Shown: one piece after another, positions 1-8,135 of the stretch
Layout: every line of letters begins with the position of its first letter
Numbering within the stretch: position 1 is the stretch's first letter
Assembly (NCBI RefSeq): GCF_019049285.1
Contig: NZ_JAGMUL010000014.1
Location: 1 to 54,288, forward strand
DNA from: Streptomyces sp. AC550_RSS872
Lineage (GTDB): Bacteria > Actinomycetota > Actinomycetes > Streptomycetales > Streptomycetaceae
Length of the DNA: 54,288 nucleotides
Reading direction: 5' to 3'
The notes under the pieces: generated by a model
The model's input: the letters and a program-made list of their open reading frames with translations, nothing else
Told to the model about the DNA's origin: nothing
Database searches by the model: none
Position numbers and translations under genes: made by a program

Positions 1-687
1 CACGAGCAGCTGCCCGTCCGCGCCCAGGCTCGCCAGTACGGCGCCGGCGCCCATCTCGCGCAGTTCCTCGGCGGCCTTCAGTGCGTCGCCTACGGTGGTC
101 AGGGGGCGCCCGACCGCCTCCGCGAGCTCCTCGGCGTTCGGCTTCACCACATCGGGACGGGCGCGCAGGGCTTCGAGGAGGGCGGGCCCGGAGGTGTCCA
201 GGGCGATACGCGCACCCCCTGCGTGCGCCCGGGTGACCACATCGGCGTACCAGGACGGGGCGAGCCCACGCGGCAGGCTGCCGCAGCAGGCGATCCAGGC
301 GGCGTCGCGCGACTGCTCACGCACCGTCTCCAGGAGCAGCTCCTGCTCGGCCGCCGACAGCTCGGGGCCGGGCGCGTTGATCTTCGTGAGCACGCCGTCC
401 GACTCCGCGAGCGCGATGTTCGAGCGGGTGGCTCCGGCGACCGGGACGGGTGCGACCTCGATGCCCTGGGCGTCGAGCAGGTCGGCGACGAGCGCGCCGG
501 GCGCGCCGCCCAGGGGCAGCACCGCGACCGTGCGCTGCCCGGCGGCCGCGACGGCCCGCGAGACGTTCACGCCCTTGCCGCCCGGGTCCATGCGCTCGCC
601 GGTGGCGCGGATGACCTCGCCGCGGTCGAGGGAGGGCACCTCGTAGGTGCGGTCCAGGGACGGGTTCGGGGTGACGGTGAGGATCAT
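1..687 (-). CDS. fruK: 1-phosphofructokinase, partial (C-terminus beyond window)
   Basis: Phosphorylates fructose 1-phosphate, the product of the fructose PTS, to fructose 1,6-bisphosphate in the cytoplasm. The 229 visible codons open with the PfkB-type start ILTVTPNPSLDRTYEV and carry the substrate motif DPGGKGVNVSRA at residues 34-45. The frame stays open through KPNAEELAEAVGR to the window edge, so about the last 80 residues, with the GAGD-type catalytic loop, are missing. ATG at 687 fits the family start; GTG at 693 is an in-frame alternative. It begins 12 bases after the stop of the DeoR regulator and reads the same way. This is the fruR-fruK order of other streptomycetes, so fruA would be expected beyond base 1. 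Confidence 0.93.
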   Translation of the reverse strand, partial: MILTVTPNPSLDRTYEVPSLDRGEVIRATGERMDPGGKGVNVSRAVAAAGQRTVAVLPLGGAPGALVADLLDAQGIEVAPVPVAGATRSNIALAESDGVLTKINAPGPELSAAEQELLLETVREQSRDAAWIACCGSLPRGLAPSWYADVVTRAHAGGARIALDTSGPALLEALRARPDVVKPNAEELAEAVGRPLTTVGDALKAAEELREMGAGAVLASLGADGQLLV

Positions 688-699
688 GCGCACTCGTTT

Positions 700-1461
700 C
701 TAAACACACAGCACTTCCGTGCCGCCGCGCTCGATCGCGGTGGCGTCTTCGGGGCTCAGCCCGCTGTCGGTGATCAGCAGGTCCACGTCGCTCAGGTCAC
801 CGAAGCGGGCGAAGTGCTCCTGGCCGTGCTTGGAGGAGTCGGCGAGCAGCACCACACGGCGGGCGGCGGCGACGGCCGCGCGCTTCACCGCGGCCTCGGC
901 GAGGTCGGGGGTGGTCAGACCGTGCTCGGCGGAGAAGCCGTTGGCCGCGACGAACAGGACGTCGGCGCGGATCTCGCCGTACGCCCGCAGCGCCCAGGCG
1001 TCCACGGCGGCGCGCGTACGGTGCCGTACCCGCCCTCCGACCAGGTGGAGCTGGACGCTGGGGTGGTCCGCGAGGCGGGCCGCGATGGGCAGGCTGTGGG
1101 TGACGACGGTGAGCGACGCCTCCAGCGGCAGCGCGGCGGCCATGCGGGCCACCGTCGTACCGGCGTCGAGGATCATCGTGCCCTCGGTGGGCAGCTCGGC
1201 GAGGGCCGCCTTCGCGATGCGGTCCTTCTCGTCGGCCGCCGTCGACTCCCGTTCGGCGAGGTCCGGCTCGAAGTCCAGGCGCCCGGCCGGGATCGCGCCA
1301 CCGTGCACACGGCGTACGAGTCCGGCCCGGTCCAGGGCCTTCAGGTCCCGGCGGATCGTCTCCGCCGTCACCTGGAACTCCTCGGCCAGCGACAGGACGT
1401 CCACTCGGCCGCCGTCACGAGCCAGCCGGAGGATCTCCTGCTGCCGCTCCGGTGCGTACAT
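700..1461 (-). CDS. fruR: DeoR-family repressor of the fructose operon
   Basis: 253-residue DeoR/GlpR-type regulator. Residues 1-57 form the winged helix, with recognition region QVTAETIRRDLKALDRAGL followed by the family signature VRRVHGGA. Residues 75-235 are the sugar-phosphate effector domain related to ribose-5-phosphate isomerase, with TMILDAGTTVARMA and the late motif DVDLLITDSGL. The ATG is preceded by GGAGG at nine bases. It is the first gene of an operon with fruK, 12 bases apart, so it probably represses its own operon and is released by fructose 1-phosphate. The function comes from the family and the neighbour; the effector is inferred. Confidence 0.9.
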   Translation of the reverse strand: MYAPERQQEILRLARDGGRVDVLSLAEEFQVTAETIRRDLKALDRAGLVRRVHGGAIPAGRLDFEPDLAERESTAADEKDRIAKAALAELPTEGTMILDAGTTVARMAAALPLEASLTVVTHSLPIAARLADHPSVQLHLVGGRVRHRTRAAVDAWALRAYGEIRADVLFVAANGFSAEHGLTTPDLAEAAVKRAAVAAARRVVLLADSSKHGQEHFARFGDLSDVDLLITDSGLSPEDATAIERGGTEVLCV

Positions 1462-1482
1462 GTCCGTTCGCCTCCGAACTGT

Positions 1483-1578
1483 GCCCGAACTTGTGGTTTC
1501 GCTGGGAGGCTACGCCCGGATTTCCGGAAAGTAAACAGGTTCGGGCTCAATCGGGCATGAACGGGCTCGCCGACGGGC
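1483..1578 (-). promoter_or_regulatory. Candidate FruR operator region
   Basis: Upstream of fruR the sequence has an inverted pair, GCCCGAAC at 1483-1490 and GTTCGGGC at 1539-1546. GGGC then recurs at 1543, 1553, 1563 and 1575, at steps of about one helical turn (10, 10 and 12 bases). Repeated, phased half-sites ahead of a DeoR gene suggest an autoregulatory operator. No binding site is known here; this is inferred from position and symmetry. Confidence 0.35.
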
Positions 1579-1599
1579 TCTGAGGTGAGGAGACATGAC

Positions 1600-1631
1600 G
1601 AGGGGCCCGGCACCGAAGTGCCGGGCCCCTC
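1600..1631. terminator. Strong hairpin terminator after the MFS gene
   Basis: A perfect 14-bp stem, GAGGGGCCCGGCAC pairing with GTGCCGGGCCCCTC, closes on a CGAA tetraloop. It lies 16 bases past the stop of the leftward MFS gene and upstream of fruR, so it separates the two units. There is no clear T-tract, as is usual for streptomycete terminators. Confidence 0.8.
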
Positions 1632-1646
1632 ACCCCTGCCCCGTTG

Positions 1647-3221
1647 TCATGACACCAGCGCCGGTTCCTTCTCCGGGGTCGGCGCCGGCCCCTCTGCCGC
1701 TCCCTCGACGTGCTGCGCCGGGCGGCCCGGCAGCGCGAACATCAGCAGGAAGATCACGCCCATCACCGCGGCCACCCAGCCCAGCGCGTGCTGGAAGCCG
1801 TCCGTGAAGGCCGCCGCAGTCGCCTGCGGAGTCTGCGCGGCCTGGGGCAGCCGGTCGTCGACGACTCCGAAGAACACCACCGAGACCAGGCCGAGGCCCA
1901 GCGCGTTGCCCATCTGCTGCACCGTGTTGATGAGGCCCGACGCCGAACCGGCGTGCTCGCGCGGCACCTCGGAGAGGATCGCGTCCGTCAGCGGCGCCAC
2001 GATCAGGCCCATGCCGACGCCCATCACGACCAGGGGCAGCGCCATCTGCCAGGGGGCGATGGACAGGCCGTAACGGTTCGCCTCCCAGATGTAGACCAGG
2101 ACGCCGAGCGCCATCACCAGCGCGCCCGCCTGGAGCACCTTGCGGCCGAAGCGCGGGACCAGCTTCTGGACCGACATGCCGGCCGCCGTCGACACGGCGA
2201 TCGAGAACGGGATGCCGGTCAGGCCGGCCTTCAGCGGCCTCCAGCCCAGGCCGAACTGCATGTACAGCGTCCAGACCAGGAAGAAGATGCCGAGCGCCAC
2301 GCCGAAGACGGTCTGGACGGCGATGCCGGCCGCGAAGCTCTTCACCTTGAACAGGGAGAGCTCGATCAGCGGGGAGCCGTCGCGGGTGGCCTTCCTCTTC
2401 TCGTACGCCACCAGCGCCCCGAGGACGACGAGCGCCCCCGCCATCATCACGTACCCCCACGTCGGCCAGCCCAGCTCACGGCCGCGGATCAGCGGGTAGA
2501 GCAGCATCAGCAGGCCGAGCGTGACGAGGGCGACGCCGACGAGGTCCAGCTTCAGGGCCCTGGGTGCCTTGGACTCGGTGATGAAACGGCTGCCGAGGAT
2601 CAGGCCCGCGATGCCGACCGGGAGGTTGATCAGGAAGATCGGGCGCCATTCGAGGCCGAAGAGGTTCCACTCCGTCAGCAGGGCGCCGAGCAGGGGGCCG
2701 GTGACCGCGCCGAGGCCGACGACCGCACCGAACAGGCCGAAGACCTTGCCGCGTTCGTGTGCCGGGAAGGTGGCGTGCACGATCGACAGGACCTGCGGGA
2801 CCATCAGGGCGGCCATCGCGCCCTGGAGGATGCGGGAGGCGACCAGCATCTCCGGGTTCACGGCGAAGCCGCACAGGGCCGAGGCGAGGGTGAAGCCGCC
2901 GATGCCGATCAGGAACAGTCGCTTGCGGCCATGTATGTCGCCGAGACGGCCACCCGTGATCAGGCCCGCGGCGAACGCCAGGGCGTAGCCGGCGGTGATC
3001 CACTGGATCTGGCCGAACGTCGCGCCGGCCTCGCGCCGGATCGACGGGATGGCGATGTTGACGATCGTGACGTCGACCAGGTCCATGAACGCCGCGGTCA
3101 TCACGATGGCCAGGGCGAACCAGCGGCGGCGGTCGCCTGCGGCGGGCTGCGCGGTGGGCTGTGCCGCGGGGTGGGGCTTGGGGTGGGGCTTGGGTGTTTG
3201 TTCTGTCTCGGCTGAGGTCAT
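1647..3221 (-). CDS. MFS drug-export permease, DHA2 (EmrB/QacA) family
   Basis: 524-residue polytopic membrane protein that probably exports hydrophobic compounds by proton antiport. After a proline-rich cytoplasmic head (residues 5-30) comes the first helix with DVTIVNIAIPSI, the DHA2 signature. The loop 2-3 motif GGRLGDIHGRKRLFLIG and the helix-5 antiporter motif GAVTGPLLGALL follow. Length and segment number fit the 14-helix family. ATG at 3221 is chosen; a TTG at 3242 would add seven residues. It is divergent from the WYL-type regulator at 3284, which is the likely controller, and ends before a strong terminator. The substrate is unknown. Confidence 0.9.
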   Translation of the reverse strand: MTSAETEQTPKPHPKPHPAAQPTAQPAAGDRRRWFALAIVMTAAFMDLVDVTIVNIAIPSIRREAGATFGQIQWITAGYALAFAAGLITGGRLGDIHGRKRLFLIGIGGFTLASALCGFAVNPEMLVASRILQGAMAALMVPQVLSIVHATFPAHERGKVFGLFGAVVGLGAVTGPLLGALLTEWNLFGLEWRPIFLINLPVGIAGLILGSRFITESKAPRALKLDLVGVALVTLGLLMLLYPLIRGRELGWPTWGYVMMAGALVVLGALVAYEKRKATRDGSPLIELSLFKVKSFAAGIAVQTVFGVALGIFFLVWTLYMQFGLGWRPLKAGLTGIPFSIAVSTAAGMSVQKLVPRFGRKVLQAGALVMALGVLVYIWEANRYGLSIAPWQMALPLVVMGVGMGLIVAPLTDAILSEVPREHAGSASGLINTVQQMGNALGLGLVSVVFFGVVDDRLPQAAQTPQATAAAFTDGFQHALGWVAAVMGVIFLLMFALPGRPAQHVEGAAEGPAPTPEKEPALVS

Positions 3222-3242
3222 GGCTTGAAGGTAGTCCGGCAA

Positions 3243-3261
3243 TAGGTCAGATGGTGTCCTA
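3243..3261. promoter_or_regulatory. Imperfect palindrome between divergent MFS and regulator genes
   Basis: TAGGTCA and TGTCCTA face each other around a 5-base centre; the arms differ from perfect symmetry by one base. The site sits in the 62-bp gap between the two divergent start codons, so a bound regulator could control both genes. Most likely it is the operator of the YafY-type regulator at 3284. Confidence 0.45.
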
Positions 3262-3283
3262 GTGGTGCGGCATGCTCGGAATC

Positions 3284-4246
3284 ATGACGACGGATACTCC
3301 GGCACGGCTGCTGACGCTCCTCTCGCTTCTTCAGACGCCCCGCGAATGGCCCGGCGGCGAGCTCGCCGATCGGCTCGGGGTGTCCCGGCGTACGGTCCGG
3401 CGGGACATCGACCGATTGCGGGAGCTGGGGTATCCCGTGCAGGCGACCAAGGGCGCCGACGGGGGGTATCGGCTGGTCGCGGGCAAGGCGATGCCGCCGC
3501 TCGTGCTGGATGACGAGGAGGCCGTGGCCATCGCGGTCGGGCTGCGGGCGGGCGCGGGGCACGCGGTCGAGGGCGTCGACGAGGCGTCGGTTCGGGCGCT
3601 GGCCAAACTGGAGCAGGTGCTGCCGTCGCGGCTGCGGCACCGGGTGAGCACGCTTCAGGCCGCGACCACGCCGTTGACCAGTGGGGACGGGGCGAGCATC
3701 GCGCCCGAGACGCTGACCGTGATGGCGTCGTGCGTGGCGGGGCGCGAACGGTTGCGGTTCGCGTACCGGGCGAAGGACGGGGCCGGGTCGCGGCGGGTGA
3801 CCGAGCCGCACCGGCTGGTGTCGACGGGGCGGCGGTGGTACCTCGTGGCGTACGACCTCGATCGGGGCGACTGGCGTACGTTCCGGGTCGACCGGGTGAG
3901 TGAGCCGTTTGCCACCGGGGTGCGGTTCGCCGAGCGGGAGTTGCCGACGGGGAGCGCGGCGGAGTATTTGCGGCAGTCGATTCGGCCTCGGCAGGAGACG
4001 TACGAGGTGATGGTCACGTTCGCTGCGGGGGTGGAGGTTGTCGGGGCTCGGTTGCCTCCGTGGTTGGGGGTGCCGGAGGCGGTGGGCGGGGGTGGGTGCC
4101 GGGTGCGGGCGGCTGTGAGTGAGCCTGTGGAGTGGCTGGCTGTGCGGTTGGCGATGGTGGGGTGCGAGTTCTCGGTGGAGGGGCCGGGGGAACTGGTGCG
4201 GTGCGTTCGGGAGTTGGGTGGGCGGTTGACGCGGGCCGGGGCTTGA
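3284..4246 (+). CDS. YafY-type transcriptional regulator (HTH_11 + WYL domain)
   Basis: 320-residue cytoplasmic regulator. Residues 1-60 are an HTH_11 winged helix with GELADRLGVSRRTVRRDIDR. A linker with the usual GADGGYRL follows, then a WYL ligand-sensing domain around residues 130-210 containing RRWYLVAYDLDRGDWRTFRV, and a C-terminal WCX-like part. ATG at 3284 gives the usual family start; ATG at 3272 is four codons upstream. It is divergent from the MFS exporter with a 62-bp shared gap and probably controls it. Ligand unknown. Confidence 0.88.
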   Translation: MTTDTPARLLTLLSLLQTPREWPGGELADRLGVSRRTVRRDIDRLRELGYPVQATKGADGGYRLVAGKAMPPLVLDDEEAVAIAVGLRAGAGHAVEGVDEASVRALAKLEQVLPSRLRHRVSTLQAATTPLTSGDGASIAPETLTVMASCVAGRERLRFAYRAKDGAGSRRVTEPHRLVSTGRRWYLVAYDLDRGDWRTFRVDRVSEPFATGVRFAERELPTGSAAEYLRQSIRPRQETYEVMVTFAAGVEVVGARLPPWLGVPEAVGGGGCRVRAAVSEPVEWLAVRLAMVGCEFSVEGPGELVRCVRELGGRLTRAGA

Positions 4247-4439
4247 TGCCTGCGGCGGCCCGTGGCTCTTCGGTGGGGGTTCGCGTAGCGCCTTGCGGTG
4301 CGTTGGGGGGCGGGGCCGCGCCGGGGGGTGTCCGTCCTCGGTCGGGCGGCTCGGTGAGTTCAAGATGTGCTCTGCGTTGACGCCCGCCGCTGCGGGCGGA
4401 CACCCCCCGACACGGCCCCTTCACACCGCGGGCGGCTGC

Positions 4440-4515
4440 GAGCGCGTCTCGGTGCGGCCCAACCCCTAGGGGCGCGGGGAACTGCGCGGCCGGCCCCCAC
4501 TAGCCCGCAGCCGAC
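4440..4515. repeat. Streptomyces-type dispersed intergenic element
   Basis: The gap 4247-4518 contains CCCCTAGGGGCGCGGGGAAC followed by TGCGCG and a GCAGCC-rich end. I recognise this, from memory, as a short element scattered between genes in many Streptomyces genomes. It lies between two converging genes, where a bidirectional terminator would be expected. The rest of the gap is GC-rich with no gene signal. Confidence 0.45.
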
Positions 4516-4518
4516 GTC

Positions 4519-5178
4519 TTACTGGTGCCCGCCCATGCCCGTCCAAGGGAAGTTCCTCAACGCCGCCAGGTTGGCCTGGGCCAGGGCTGCCGGGCCCTCG
4601 GGGCCGTCGGCGGGGGCGTTGCCGGAGGCCCAGGTTTCTACCGCTACCCGGACGGCGGCGGCCGCTACGGCTGCTGCGAAGTTCAGGGCGGCAACGTTGT
4701 CTTGGCCGGTTCTTGTTGACAGGGCCTCGGCCAGGGTTCGCTCGGAGTCATGGCAGGCCTCGGCCCAGACCTTGCGTAGGGCCGGGCTGGAGATGGCCAG
4801 GCGGACCAGGGTGCGGACCCATTGCCAGGAGGACTCCGAGATGCCTGCGCCCGGGGTGAGGGTGTGGTGGAGGGCGTGTTCCAGGGCCTGGGGGACGGAG
4901 AGGTCGGTGGGGGCGTCGCGGACTGCCTCTGTCCAGCGGGTGGCGCCGGCCGTGTAGAGGGGGGCCACCGCCTCCTCCTTGGTGGCGAAGTAGCGGTAGA
5001 AGGTGCGCGGGGCGATGCCGGCGGCCTGGGCGATGTCCTCGGCTCGGGTGGCCCGCAGGCCCTGCTTCACGAAGAGGGCGGCCGCGGCTCGGGCGATCTC
5101 CATGCGGGTCGCCGCCTTGCGTCGCTCTGTGAGGGAGGGGGAGGTGCTCACGTTCGGCAGGCTATGCCCATGTGACAC
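4519..5178 (-). CDS. TetR-family transcriptional regulator
   Basis: 219-residue TetR regulator. The helix-turn-helix is EDIAQAAGIAPRTFYRYF at about residues 48-65, followed by an all-helical ligand and dimer domain (residues 75-215) with a TetR_C-like segment from AVRDAPTDLSVPQALEHAL on. Start is GTG at 5178; GTG at 5151 is an alternative and neither has a clear ribosome site. It lies beside hrdD. From memory, the S. coelicolor hrdD neighbourhood also carries a TetR regulator (SCO3201) whose overproduction blocks development, so this may be its counterpart; that is inference from synteny. No target gene is evident. Confidence 0.85.
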   Translation of the reverse strand: MSHGHSLPNVSTSPSLTERRKAATRMEIARAAAALFVKQGLRATRAEDIAQAAGIAPRTFYRYFATKEEAVAPLYTAGATRWTEAVRDAPTDLSVPQALEHALHHTLTPGAGISESSWQWVRTLVRLAISSPALRKVWAEACHDSERTLAEALSTRTGQDNVAALNFAAAVAAAAVRVAVETWASGNAPADGPEGPAALAQANLAALRNFPWTGMGGHQ

Positions 5179-5190
5179 AATCTGCCATTC

Positions 5191-5231
5191 GGGTGGGCCA
5201 CCCCGTGGTTCAGGTACGGGGTGGCCCGCCC
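5191..5231. terminator. Long hairpin between hrdD and the TetR gene
   Basis: A 16-bp stem, GGGTGGGCCACCCCGT against ACGGGGTGGCCCGCCC with one G-T pair, closes a 9-base loop. It lies just upstream of the TetR start and about 300 bases past the end of hrdD, so it probably stops hrdD readthrough. A smaller hairpin, GCGACC/GGTCGC at 5494-5511, lies right after hrdD. The rest of 5232-5493 shows nothing else. Confidence 0.65.
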
Positions 5232-5526
5232 TTCCAACGGTTGCGAAGGGGTTCCAGCCGAAGAGGAGCCGGGCCCGGCACCCAGGGGGGATGGGCGCCG
5301 AAGCCCGGCTCGGGGAAAGTCCCGGCGCCGGGGGGAGTGCGTCGGGACTTGGTCTGTGGGGGCGGTGCGGGATGGGGCCCCGGGTGGGTCCAGAGCCCGA
5401 ACTCCCTTGCCCTAAGGGCTTGTTCCCGGGGGCCTGTCGGTTGAAGCGGCGTTACATCGCCATGTTTGCGCGGTCTTTCGCCACCCGGCGTACGCGACCG
5501 CCGGTGGTCGCACGCCCCCGGGTCGA

Positions 5527-6525
5527 CTACGCCGCCGCGTCGAAGCCGGTGCTGCGGGCTAGCTTCTTCAGCTCCAGCAGGGCGTGCTTCTCGATCTGGC
5601 GGATGCGCTCGCGGGTGAGGCCGTGCTCCTTGCCGACCTCGGTCAGCGTGCGCTCGCGGCCGTCGTCGATGCCGTAGCGCATCTTGATGATGGAGGCCGT
5701 GCGCTGGTCCAGGCGGCCGATCAGGTCGTCCAGTTCCTCGCTGCGCAGGAGGGTGAGGACCGACTGCTCCGGGGAGACCGCGGAGGTGTCTTCCAGGAGG
5801 TCGCCGAACTGGGTCTCGCCCTCGTCGTCCACCGACATGTTCAGGGAGACCGGGTCGCGGGCCCAGTCCAGGACGTCGATCACCCGGTCCGCGTTGGAGC
5901 CGAGCTCGGCGGCGATCTCGGCGGGCTCCGGGTCTCGGCCGTGCTCGCGGTTGAACTCGCGCTGGACTCGGCGGATGCGGCCGAGCTCCTCCACCAGGTG
6001 GACGGGGAGGCGGATCGTGCGGGACTGGTCGGCTATCGAGCGGGTGATGGCCTGGCGGATCCACCAGGTCGCGTACGTCGAGAACTTGAAGCCCTTGCGG
6101 TAGTCGAACTTCTCCACCGCGCGCACCAGACCGGCGTTGCCCTCCTGGATCAGGTCGAGGAGGGGCAGGCCGCTGCGCGGGTAGCGGCGGGCCACCGCGA
6201 CGACCAGACGGAGGTTGGAGCGGATGAAGATGTCCTTGGCCCGCTCGCCCTCGGCGACCAGGGCTTCCAGCTCTTCGCGGGTGGCGTCCGCCTTGGCCTC
6301 CTCGCATCCGTCGAGGACCTGCCTTGCGAACACACCCGCCTCGATGATCTGCGACAGCTCGACCTCTTTGGCTGCGTCGAGAAGCGGCGTGCGCGCGATC
6401 TCGTCGAGGTACATGCCGACCAGGTCGCGGTCCGCGATCTCGCCGCCATGGGCGCGAACACTGCTTGCCGCGTCGACGGCCTCGCCGGTGGCGGACTGAC
6501 GACGGGCGACGGCACGGGTTGCCAT
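5527..6525 (-). CDS. hrdD: RNA polymerase principal-like sigma factor HrdD
   Basis: 332-residue group 2 sigma-70 factor, exactly the length of HrdD in other streptomycetes, beginning MATRAVARRQ. Region 1.2 contains DLVGMYLDEIARTPLL. Region 2 has NLRLVVAVARRYPRSGLPLL, the core-binding DLIQEGNAGLVRAVEKFDY and the -10-reading STYATWWIRQAITRSIADQ. Region 3 has IRLPVHLVEELGRI. Region 4 ends with the -35-reading TLTEVGKEHGLTRERIRQIE. The in-frame extension upstream of 6525 is rejected because ATG at 6525 has AAGGGAG six bases ahead and gives the family length. HrdD is dispensable in S. coelicolor and reads housekeeping-type promoters. Confidence 0.95.
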   Translation of the reverse strand: MATRAVARRQSATGEAVDAASSVRAHGGEIADRDLVGMYLDEIARTPLLDAAKEVELSQIIEAGVFARQVLDGCEEAKADATREELEALVAEGERAKDIFIRSNLRLVVAVARRYPRSGLPLLDLIQEGNAGLVRAVEKFDYRKGFKFSTYATWWIRQAITRSIADQSRTIRLPVHLVEELGRIRRVQREFNREHGRDPEPAEIAAELGSNADRVIDVLDWARDPVSLNMSVDDEGETQFGDLLEDTSAVSPEQSVLTLLRSEELDDLIGRLDQRTASIIKMRYGIDDGRERTLTEVGKEHGLTRERIRQIEKHALLELKKLARSTGFDAAA

Positions 6526-6607
6526 GCGTGCTCCCTTGCGATGTGGGGCGGGCGGGTGGTCCTTGAACGCTTGGGACTCTCCTCGAGTGCCCTGCATCCG
6601 ATGGAAA

Positions 6608-6635
6608 CAACGACTGGAATCAGGACAGAATTCCC
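6608..6635 (-). promoter_or_regulatory. Sigma-R-type promoter of hrdD
   Basis: Read leftward there is GGGAAT at 6635-6630, a spacer of exactly 18 bases, then GTTG at 6611-6608. This is the consensus recognised by the thiol-stress sigma factor SigR (GGAAT-N18-GTT). It lies about 85 bases upstream of the hrdD start codon. Control of hrdD by SigR is known in S. coelicolor, so this copy supports both the promoter and the identity of the gene. Confidence 0.8.
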
Positions 6636-6695
6636 AACCCGCACCCCTATTTTTCTGATCTTGCAGTACCCTGTCCGGCCACATGAGGAGGAACG

Positions 6696-7226
6696 ATGCC
6701 GTCGGGACGTACAGAGGTGCAGGTCAGACCGGGAGTCGAGGGTGACCTCGAAGCCCTCACCGACCTCTACAACCACTATGTACGTGAGACGCCCATCACG
6801 TTCGATACTGCTGTCTTCACGCCGGAAGAACGCCGCCCTTGGCTGCTCTCCCACCCTGAAGACGGCCCGCACCGGTTGATGGTTGCCGTGGAGGGCGGGT
6901 CCGGAGGGAAGTCACAGCGGATTCTGGGCTACGCCACGTCCAGCGCCTTCCGGCCGAAGCCCGCGTACGGCACCTCGGTGGAGGTCACCGTCTACCTCGC
7001 GCCGGACGCCGGGCGGCGGGGCGTCGGCACCCTTCTCTACAAGGCCCTGTTCGAGGCCCTGGCGGAGGAGGACGTGCATCGCGCCTACGCCGGGATCGTC
7101 ACGCCGAACGAGGCGTCCGCCCGGCTGCACGAGCGGTTCGGCTTCCGGCACGTCGGCACGTACCGGGAGGTGGGGCGCAAGTTCGGCCGGTACTGGGACG
7201 TCGCCTGGTACGAGAAGGAGCTCTGA
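6696..7226 (+). CDS. GNAT N-acetyltransferase, phosphinothricin/methionine-sulfone acetyltransferase type
   Basis: 176-residue cytoplasmic GNAT enzyme that moves acetyl from acetyl-CoA to a small amine. Opening motifs DLEALTDLYNHYVRETPITF and the late FGFRHVGTYREVGRKFGRYW are those of the Pat/Bar/MnaT group, known to act on phosphinothricin or methionine sulfone. The acetyl-CoA loop is APDAGRRGVGTLLYKALF at about residues 104-121. GAGGAGG lies a few bases before the ATG. It is divergent from hrdD. The true substrate cannot be read from sequence; many family members are general detoxifiers. Confidence 0.85.
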   Translation: MPSGRTEVQVRPGVEGDLEALTDLYNHYVRETPITFDTAVFTPEERRPWLLSHPEDGPHRLMVAVEGGSGGKSQRILGYATSSAFRPKPAYGTSVEVTVYLAPDAGRRGVGTLLYKALFEALAEEDVHRAYAGIVTPNEASARLHERFGFRHVGTYREVGRKFGRYWDVAWYEKEL

Positions 7227-7237
7227 GGCGGCGCGGC

Positions 7238-8026
7238 TCAGCCGAACTGCACCGAGCGCTTCGCCAGGCCCATCCAGAAGCCGTCGATCACCGACCTCTG
7301 CGTGGCCTCCAGTTCGCCCGCCGCGTCCGCCGCGCCCATCGTCACGAACAGCGGGGCGAAGTGCTCGGTGCGCGGGTGGGCGTAGCGGCCGGCCGGGGCC
7401 TTGTGGAGGAAGTCCAGGAGTGAGTCCCAGTCGCGGGTCTCCAGGGCCCGGCGGCCCCAGTCGTCGAACTCCACGGACCAGGCGGGGATGCCGCCCTGGC
7501 GGAGGGCGGCCAGGTTGTGGGTGAAGAAGCCGGAGCCGACGATCAGCACGCCCTCGTCACGCAGCGGCGCCAGCTTGCGGCCGATCTCCATGAGTTTCAC
7601 CGGGTCGAGGGTCGGCATGGAGATCTGTAGGACAGGGATGTCGGCGGCGGGGTACATCTCGACGAGCGGAACGTAGGCGCCGTGGTCGAGGCCGCGGTCC
7701 GGGATGTCCTGGACGGGCGTGCCGGGGGCGCGCAGCAGCTTCCGTACGGACTCGGCGAGTTCGGGAGCGCCGGGGGCCGTATAGGTCACCTGGTAGTAGT
7801 GCTCGGGAAATCCCCAGAAGTCGTAGACGAGAGGAACGGTCTCGGTGGCACCGATGGCGAGCGGAGCCTCCTCCCAGTGGGCGGAGACCATGAGGATCGC
7901 CTTCGGGCGTGGCAGGTCGGCGGACCATGCGGCGAGCTCGGCGGGCCAGATCCGGTCGTCCGCGAGCGGCGGTGCGCCGTGGCTGAGATAGAGGGCAGGC
8001 ATGCGCTCCTGCGTGGCGGCGGACAT
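7238..8026 (-). CDS. DODA-type extradiol ring-cleavage dioxygenase (LigB superfamily)
   Basis: 262-residue class III extradiol dioxygenase of the 4,5-DOPA dioxygenase group, which opens catechol-like rings using non-haem iron or zinc. Conserved metal-site histidines are visible in LYLSHGAPPL (His16), MVSAHWEE (His50) and FFTHNL, and GLDHGAYVPL carries the catalytic-acid histidine. ATG at 8026 follows AGGAGGGA; an in-frame ATG at 8068 lies inside the candidate operator and is less likely. It is divergent from the MarR gene at 8136, which probably represses it. The natural substrate is unknown. Confidence 0.85.
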   Translation of the reverse strand: MSAATQERMPALYLSHGAPPLADDRIWPAELAAWSADLPRPKAILMVSAHWEEAPLAIGATETVPLVYDFWGFPEHYYQVTYTAPGAPELAESVRKLLRAPGTPVQDIPDRGLDHGAYVPLVEMYPAADIPVLQISMPTLDPVKLMEIGRKLAPLRDEGVLIVGSGFFTHNLAALRQGGIPAWSVEFDDWGRRALETRDWDSLLDFLHKAPAGRYAHPRTEHFAPLFVTMGAADAAGELEATQRSVIDGFWMGLAKRSVQFG

Positions 8027-8062
8027 GACGGCGACTCCCTCCTGGGGCCCGAAGCCCAAATG

Positions 8063-8119
8063 CTTCAAATCTAAAGCTTCCCTGTTGAAGACCGTACGCC
8101 CAGGTAATTAAAATTTCAA
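8063..8119. promoter_or_regulatory. Candidate MarR operator between divergent genes
   Basis: CTTCAA at 8063-8068 faces TTGAAG at 8085-8090, and a further TTCAA half-site lies at 8115-8119. The AT-rich stretch TAATTAAAATTTCAAGGAG stands out against the surrounding GC. MarR proteins commonly bind TTGAA/TTCAA-like palindromes, and this gap lies between the dioxygenase and the MarR gene, so it may control both. Confidence 0.45.
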
Positions 8120-8135
8120 GGAGAGCTCTCGTACA

